In this document: positions 61,167-64,000 of the stretch, in pieces
Layout of the letters: the number at the start of each line of letters is the position of its first letter
How positions within the stretch are numbered: the first letter of the stretch is position 1
Assembly: GCF_018130505.1 (NCBI RefSeq)
Contig: NZ_JAFCKH010000014.1
Location: forward strand, 158,113-222,112
Length of the DNA: 64,000 bases
Reading direction: 5' to 3'
Origin: Bradyrhizobium tropiciagri
GTDB taxonomy: Bacteria; Pseudomonadota; Alphaproteobacteria; Rhizobiales; Xanthobacteraceae
Translations under genes and position numbers: made by a program
Notes under the pieces: model-generated
The model's input: the letters and a program-made list of their open reading frames with translations, nothing else
The model's database searches: none
Told to the model about the DNA's origin: nothing

Positions 61167-62072
61167 ATGGATGCAGGGGGAAATGCCGTGGCCGGGGCCG
61201 CGCTGGACGACGTTTTTAGCGACGATATCGTCGTGCCCGCGATCGACGGCTACAAGCTCGGCGCGACGCTGTTCCTGCCCCGCGACACCAAGCGCCGCGC
61301 TGTCCTGATCAACTCGGCCACCGCCGTCCCCCGCAAGGTCTATCGCGGCTTTGCCGGCTACCTCGCCCGCCGCGGCGCTGCGGTGCTGACCTACGACTAT
61401 CGCGGCACCGGAGACTCCAGACCGAAGGCCAAATCGCTGGCCGGCTTCGAGGCCGATATGGCCGATTGGGCCGCGCTCGACGTCACCGCAACCGTGAGGT
61501 GGATGCGCGAGCGCTACCGCGACCTGCCGTTCGCCTATGTCGGCCATTCCTTCGGCGGCCAGGCGCTCGGGCTGATCGTCAACAATGCGGAGATCCCCCG
61601 CGCCCTGCTGGTCGCCTCGCAGGCCGCCACCTGGAAGCTGATGGCCTCGCCCGAGCGCTACCGCGTCGTGGCCCTGATGAACGGCATCGGCCTGCCGCTG
61701 ACCCGCGTGCTCGGCTACATGCCCGCCTGGGCCGGCCTCGGCATGGACCTGCCGAAGGGTGTGTTCGAGCAATGGACCGGCTGGGTGATGCGCGAGCGCT
61801 ATCTGCTCGACGATGAGGCACTCGCGGCACGGGCGAATTTTCCGAATTTCAAGGGCAAGCTCCGCGCGCTCGTGATGACCGACGACACCTGGGCGACGCG
61901 GCCTGCGGTCGAACTGCTGTGCTCGGCGTTCACCTCGGTGACGCCGGAGATCATCTCGATCCGCCCCGAGGATGCCGGCGCGAAAGCGATCGGCCATCTC
62001 GGCTTCTTCCGCAGCGAGCACCGCGACACGCTGTGGCGCGGCGCTGCGGAGTGGCTCGAAGCGGACGGGTGA
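61167..62072 (+). CDS. Alpha/beta hydrolase (esterase-like)
   Basis: 301 residues from ATG 61167. Classic alpha/beta hydrolase with the nucleophile elbow GHSFGGQALG (Ser128), an oxyanion region around NSATAVPRKVYR (residues 49-60) and a putative catalytic His near HLGFFRSEH at the C-terminus. The family of YheT/serine aminopeptidase-like hydrolases is the closest by feel. A longer frame starting at 61128 would include the palindromes and is less likely. Substrate is unknown. Confidence 0.85.
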   Translation: MDAGGNAVAGAALDDVFSDDIVVPAIDGYKLGATLFLPRDTKRRAVLINSATAVPRKVYRGFAGYLARRGAAVLTYDYRGTGDSRPKAKSLAGFEADMADWAALDVTATVRWMRERYRDLPFAYVGHSFGGQALGLIVNNAEIPRALLVASQAATWKLMASPERYRVVALMNGIGLPLTRVLGYMPAWAGLGMDLPKGVFEQWTGWVMRERYLLDDEALAARANFPNFKGKLRALVMTDDTWATRPAVELLCSAFTSVTPEIISIRPEDAGAKAIGHLGFFRSEHRDTLWRGAAEWLEADG

Positions 62073-62103
62073 ACCTCCGCTGTCGTCCCTGCGAAAGACA
62101 GTG

Positions 62104-62640
62104 ACGACAGCGAGTTTGTGTCACATCACCCGCCACACAACGCGTGTCATCGCCCGGCTCGGCCGGGTGATCCGGCATTCCAGAGGCAGTCATTGTTGAG
62201 CCGAGAAGCCGCGGCGTACTGGATCGCCCGGTCGAGCCGGGCGATGACAGTGGTGGATGGAGATCACACCACCTTGCGCGCAGGACGACAGCGAGTTTGT
62301 GGCACATCGCTCGCCATACAACGCGGTGTCATCACCCGGCTCGACCGGATGATCCAGTATTCCAGAGGCAGTCATTGTTGAGCCGAGAAGCGGCGGCGTA
62401 CTGGATCGCCCGGTCGAGCCGGGCGATGACAGTGGTGGATGGTCTCACACCACCTTGCGCGCGCGAGCGACGACAGTGAGGTCGTGGCACATCGCTCGCC
62501 ATACAACGCGGTGTCATCACCCGGCTCGACCGGGGTGATCCAGTATTCCAGAGGCAGTCATTATTGAGCCGAGAAGCCGCGGCGTACTGGATCGTCCGGT
62601 CGAGCCGGGCGATGACAGTGGCGGATGGTCTCACACCACC
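62104..62640. repeat. Three tandem copies of a ~183-bp unit with palindrome
   Basis: Three palindromes at 62146-62248, 62328-62430 and 62513-62616 (spacing 182 and 185 bp) each begin GTCATC(A/G)CCCGGCTC and end GGGCGATGAC, with a central CATTGTTGAGCCGAGA or a close variant. The linkers share GACAGCGAGTTTGTGGCACA and TGGTGGATGGTCTCACACCA-like segments. The same palindrome occurs alone at 18049-18151. The 558 bp hold no gene apart from this array. Confidence 0.9.
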
Positions 62641-62984
62641 TTGCGCGGCGCGGCGGTGGCGGCATCGCCGGTGTTCGGGGTGCCGGTCGGCTCGATCAGC
62701 AGCAGATGCACCTCTTCGCGCGCGACGGGGCGGTGTTCGACGCCCTTCGGCACGATGTACATCTGCCCTTCCCGCAGCGTCACGGTGCGATCGCGCAGCT
62801 CGATGTCGAGCACGCCCTTCAGCACCAGGAAGAAATCGTCGGTGTCGTCGTGCTTGTGCCAGACGAACTCGCCTTCGACCTTCACGACCATGACGTCGCA
62901 GGCATTGAATTGCGCGACGGTGCGCGGTGACCAGTGATCGAAGAATGTCGACAGTTTTTGTGAAAGATCGATTGCGTCAGTCAT
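62631..62984 (-). CDS. Cupin-domain protein
   Basis: 117-residue small cupin. Motif 1 is EGEFVWHKHDDTDDFFLVLKG with two His and a Glu/Asp-type ligand pattern (H-x-H-x5-D/E); motif 2 is GQMYIVPKGVEHRP with the third His. Cytoplasmic, no signal peptide. The 3' end overlaps the rightmost array copy. Probably a metal-binding enzyme such as an epimerase or dioxygenase; specificity unknown. Confidence 0.88.
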   Translation of the reverse strand: MTDAIDLSQKLSTFFDHWSPRTVAQFNACDVMVVKVEGEFVWHKHDDTDDFFLVLKGVLDIELRDRTVTLREGQMYIVPKGVEHRPVAREEVHLLLIEPTGTPNTGDAATAAPRKVV

Positions 62985-63008
62985 CGTGCCCCGAGTTCAG
63001 GCCGCAGG

Positions 63009-63079
63009 CGCAGGTTGGGTGGAGTGAGGCGAAACCGGCGGCGAGAACGACGGGTTCGTTTCGCTCCACCCATCCTGCG
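63009..63079. repeat. Palindromic repeat (CGCAGGTTGGGTGGAG-type)
   Basis: CGCAGG-TTGGGTGGAG on the left pairs imperfectly with CTCCACCCATCCTGCG on the right; it directly precedes the stop of the DUF2934 gene. Confidence 0.65.
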
Positions 63080-63268
63080 TTATTGATACGTGGTCGGCTT
63101 GCGGTGCCCGTTGATGTCACAGGGCGCCTCGCCGTTGCCCGCCCTCCGCGCCAGCAGCTCCTTTTCGGCCTGGTACCAAAGCTGGTCCATGGCGCCGGGC
63201 GGCTCGCCGGCGTCCTTCCACAATTCGTAAGCGCGGGTACGGATTTCCTGCTCGGTAGGTCCTGGCAT
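63080..63268 (-). CDS. DUF2934 family small protein
   Basis: 62 residues from the ATG at 63268 (GGGAG ribosome binding site). Matches DUF2934: TEQEIRTRAYELWKDAGEPP followed by a helix ending WYQAEKELL, a helical motif widespread in rhizobia. The C-terminal tail is short and basic. Function unknown. The longer frame to 63355 is not supported by a ribosome binding site. Confidence 0.85.
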   Translation of the reverse strand: MPGPTEQEIRTRAYELWKDAGEPPGAMDQLWYQAEKELLARRAGNGEAPCDINGHRKPTTYQ

Positions 63269-63482
63269 GGGCAGCTCCCTCAATCCGAGAATATCGAAGT
63301 ATTTGTCAGGTCGAACTTCCGGGCAAGCCCAAGGTTCCAAAAACGCGAAGGCCATTGCAATAGCTGGCGAATTACGCGCACAGCCGAGCCAAGAGGCTGT
63401 CCGGCGGGAACCAGATTCGATTCACATAGCTAAATGCGGCGGACCCGACGCGCCGACACGATGCGGCATGCGCCTGCATCAC

Positions 63483-63572
63483 ATGAACAACGTGGAATTC
63501 GCCTTCGTGAGCATCGCGGCGGCGTGCTCCATGGTGCTGATCTTCAGCATCGGGGCGCTGTTGCTGAGGTGA
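63483..63572 (+). CDS. Possible 29-residue membrane peptide
   Basis: ATG 63483 opens a frame encoding NNVEFAFVSIAAACSMVLIF and ending GALLLR, a single hydrophobic helix. An in-frame ATG 15 bp upstream is an alternative start. There is no clear ribosome binding site. A real small membrane protein is possible; chance cannot be excluded. Confidence 0.3.
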   Translation: MNNVEFAFVSIAAACSMVLIFSIGALLLR

Positions 63573-63655
63573 CGGCCGGTCGCAAGCCTTCCTGCGGATC
63601 TTCGTGCAGAGCCTGAGCCTATCGCCGCGCGCAACGGCGTACAGCCATATGGCCC

Positions 63656-64000
63656 CTACTCCGCCGCCTGCCGCACGTGGCGCGCGGTCGGAGTGCGCAT
63701 CGTCACCAGCTCTTCCGACGCAGTCGGATGCAGCGCGAAAGTGGCGTCGAAATCGGCCTTGGTCGCCTTCATCTTGACGGCGATCGCGACCGCCTGGGTG
63801 ATCTCGGCGGCGCAGTCGCCGACGATGTGGCAGCCGAGCACGCGGTCGCTCACGCCGTCGACCACGAGCTTCATCAGCACGCGGGTGTCGCGGCCGGACA
63901 TCGTCGCCTTGATCGGGCGGAAGTCGGTCTTGTAGATGTCGACGTGGGAAAACTGCGCCCGCGCCTCCTCCTCCGTGAGACCGACGGTGCCGATCTCGGG
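63656..64000 (-). CDS. gor: Glutathione-disulfide reductase, C-terminal part (cut by right edge)
   Basis: The open frame reads to the right edge. The visible 114 residues are the dimerisation domain of a pyridine nucleotide-disulfide reductase: EIGTVGLTEEEARAQF at the start, LMKLVVDGVSDRVLGCHIVG, and FALHPTASEELVTMR carrying the catalytic His-Glu pair (HPTxxEE), which is characteristic of glutathione reductase. It reduces GSSG with NADPH. The N-terminal part lies outside the window. Confidence 0.92.
   Translation of the reverse strand, partial: PEIGTVGLTEEEARAQFSHVDIYKTDFRPIKATMSGRDTRVLMKLVVDGVSDRVLGCHIVGDCAAEITQAVAIAVKMKATKADFDATFALHPTASEELVTMRTPTARHVRQAAE

Noticed and set aside
62104-62640. 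CRISPR-like array
   Set aside because: The units are ~183 bp with palindromes of 103 bp and no unique ~30-40 bp spacers; no cas genes are near.

Overview
The window is GC-rich alphaproteobacterial chromosome, most likely Bradyrhizobium or a close Bradyrhizobiaceae relative. This is inferred from memory of family content: a lipid A very-long-chain fatty acid (VLCFA) cluster, DUF2865, DUF2889, DUF2934 and ParBc_2 proteins, tandem Kup transporters, and many ~35-105 bp palindromic intergenic repeats of the kind common in that genus. No rRNA, tRNA, CRISPR array, insertion sequence or prophage was recognised. It reads as core-like chromosome with a few accessory patches.

Layout. 1-3.7 kb: a HerA-like ATPase cut by the left edge, an AhpD-like protein, a ParB-like protein and a small membrane protein. 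3.8-8.1 kb: acpXL-fabZXL-fabF2XL-fabF1XL-lpxXL, which make the VLCFA and attach it to lipid A. 8.2-10.9 kb (minus): rhodanese, aminotransferase and an orphan polyamine-type binding protein. 11-15 kb: two kup genes in tandem. 15-16.7 kb: motA-motB. 17-18.9 kb: quinone oxidoreductase, a 52-residue helix-turn-helix protein and a 77-residue hypothetical. 19-22 kb (minus): a TPP enzyme translationally coupled to a DadA-like oxidase. 22.2-28.9 kb: an acyl-CoA catabolic cluster (SCP2-type thiolase, a two-protein MaoC hydratase, SDR, acyl-CoA dehydrogenase) divergent from a TetR regulator and an acyl-CoA ligase, with a candidate operator between. 29.7-37.4 kb (minus): a type I secretion system, i.e. 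a 1481-residue substrate with four 154-residue repeats, an ABC exporter and a membrane fusion protein. 38-40.5 kb: a cupin and an AhpD-like gene divergent from a MocR regulator. 40.6-43.7 kb: SDR, small membrane protein, TerC with a structured leader, RraA-like protein. 43.9-47.6 kb (minus): pssA and psd (phosphatidylethanolamine synthesis) and an Atm1-type ABC transporter. 47.8-49.1 kb: LOG and VOC proteins. 49.2-52.8 kb (minus): cysS-GNAT-cimA, joined by ATGA overlaps and preceded by a 16-codon leader ORF containing two Cys codons. 53-57 kb: a small secreted protein, an unfamiliar 710-residue propeller-like protein, and DUF2865. 57-61 kb (minus): nadE, a deletion remnant of an FAD oxidoreductase, dgkA and a class II DAHP synthase. 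61-64 kb: alpha/beta hydrolase, three tandem copies of a palindromic repeat, cupin, DUF2934, and the C-terminal part of glutathione reductase at the right edge.

Points most worth a second look: the putative Cys-codon leader upstream of cysS; the near-identical 462-bp repeats in the secreted protein and the compound inverted repeat upstream of it; FabF2XL lacking one catalytic His; the hairpin-rich TerC leader that pairs across the ribosome binding site; the operator-like palindromes upstream of the alpha/beta hydrolase; and the in-frame deletion remnant of an FAD oxidoreductase. All function calls rest on motif recognition by eye; no database search was run.
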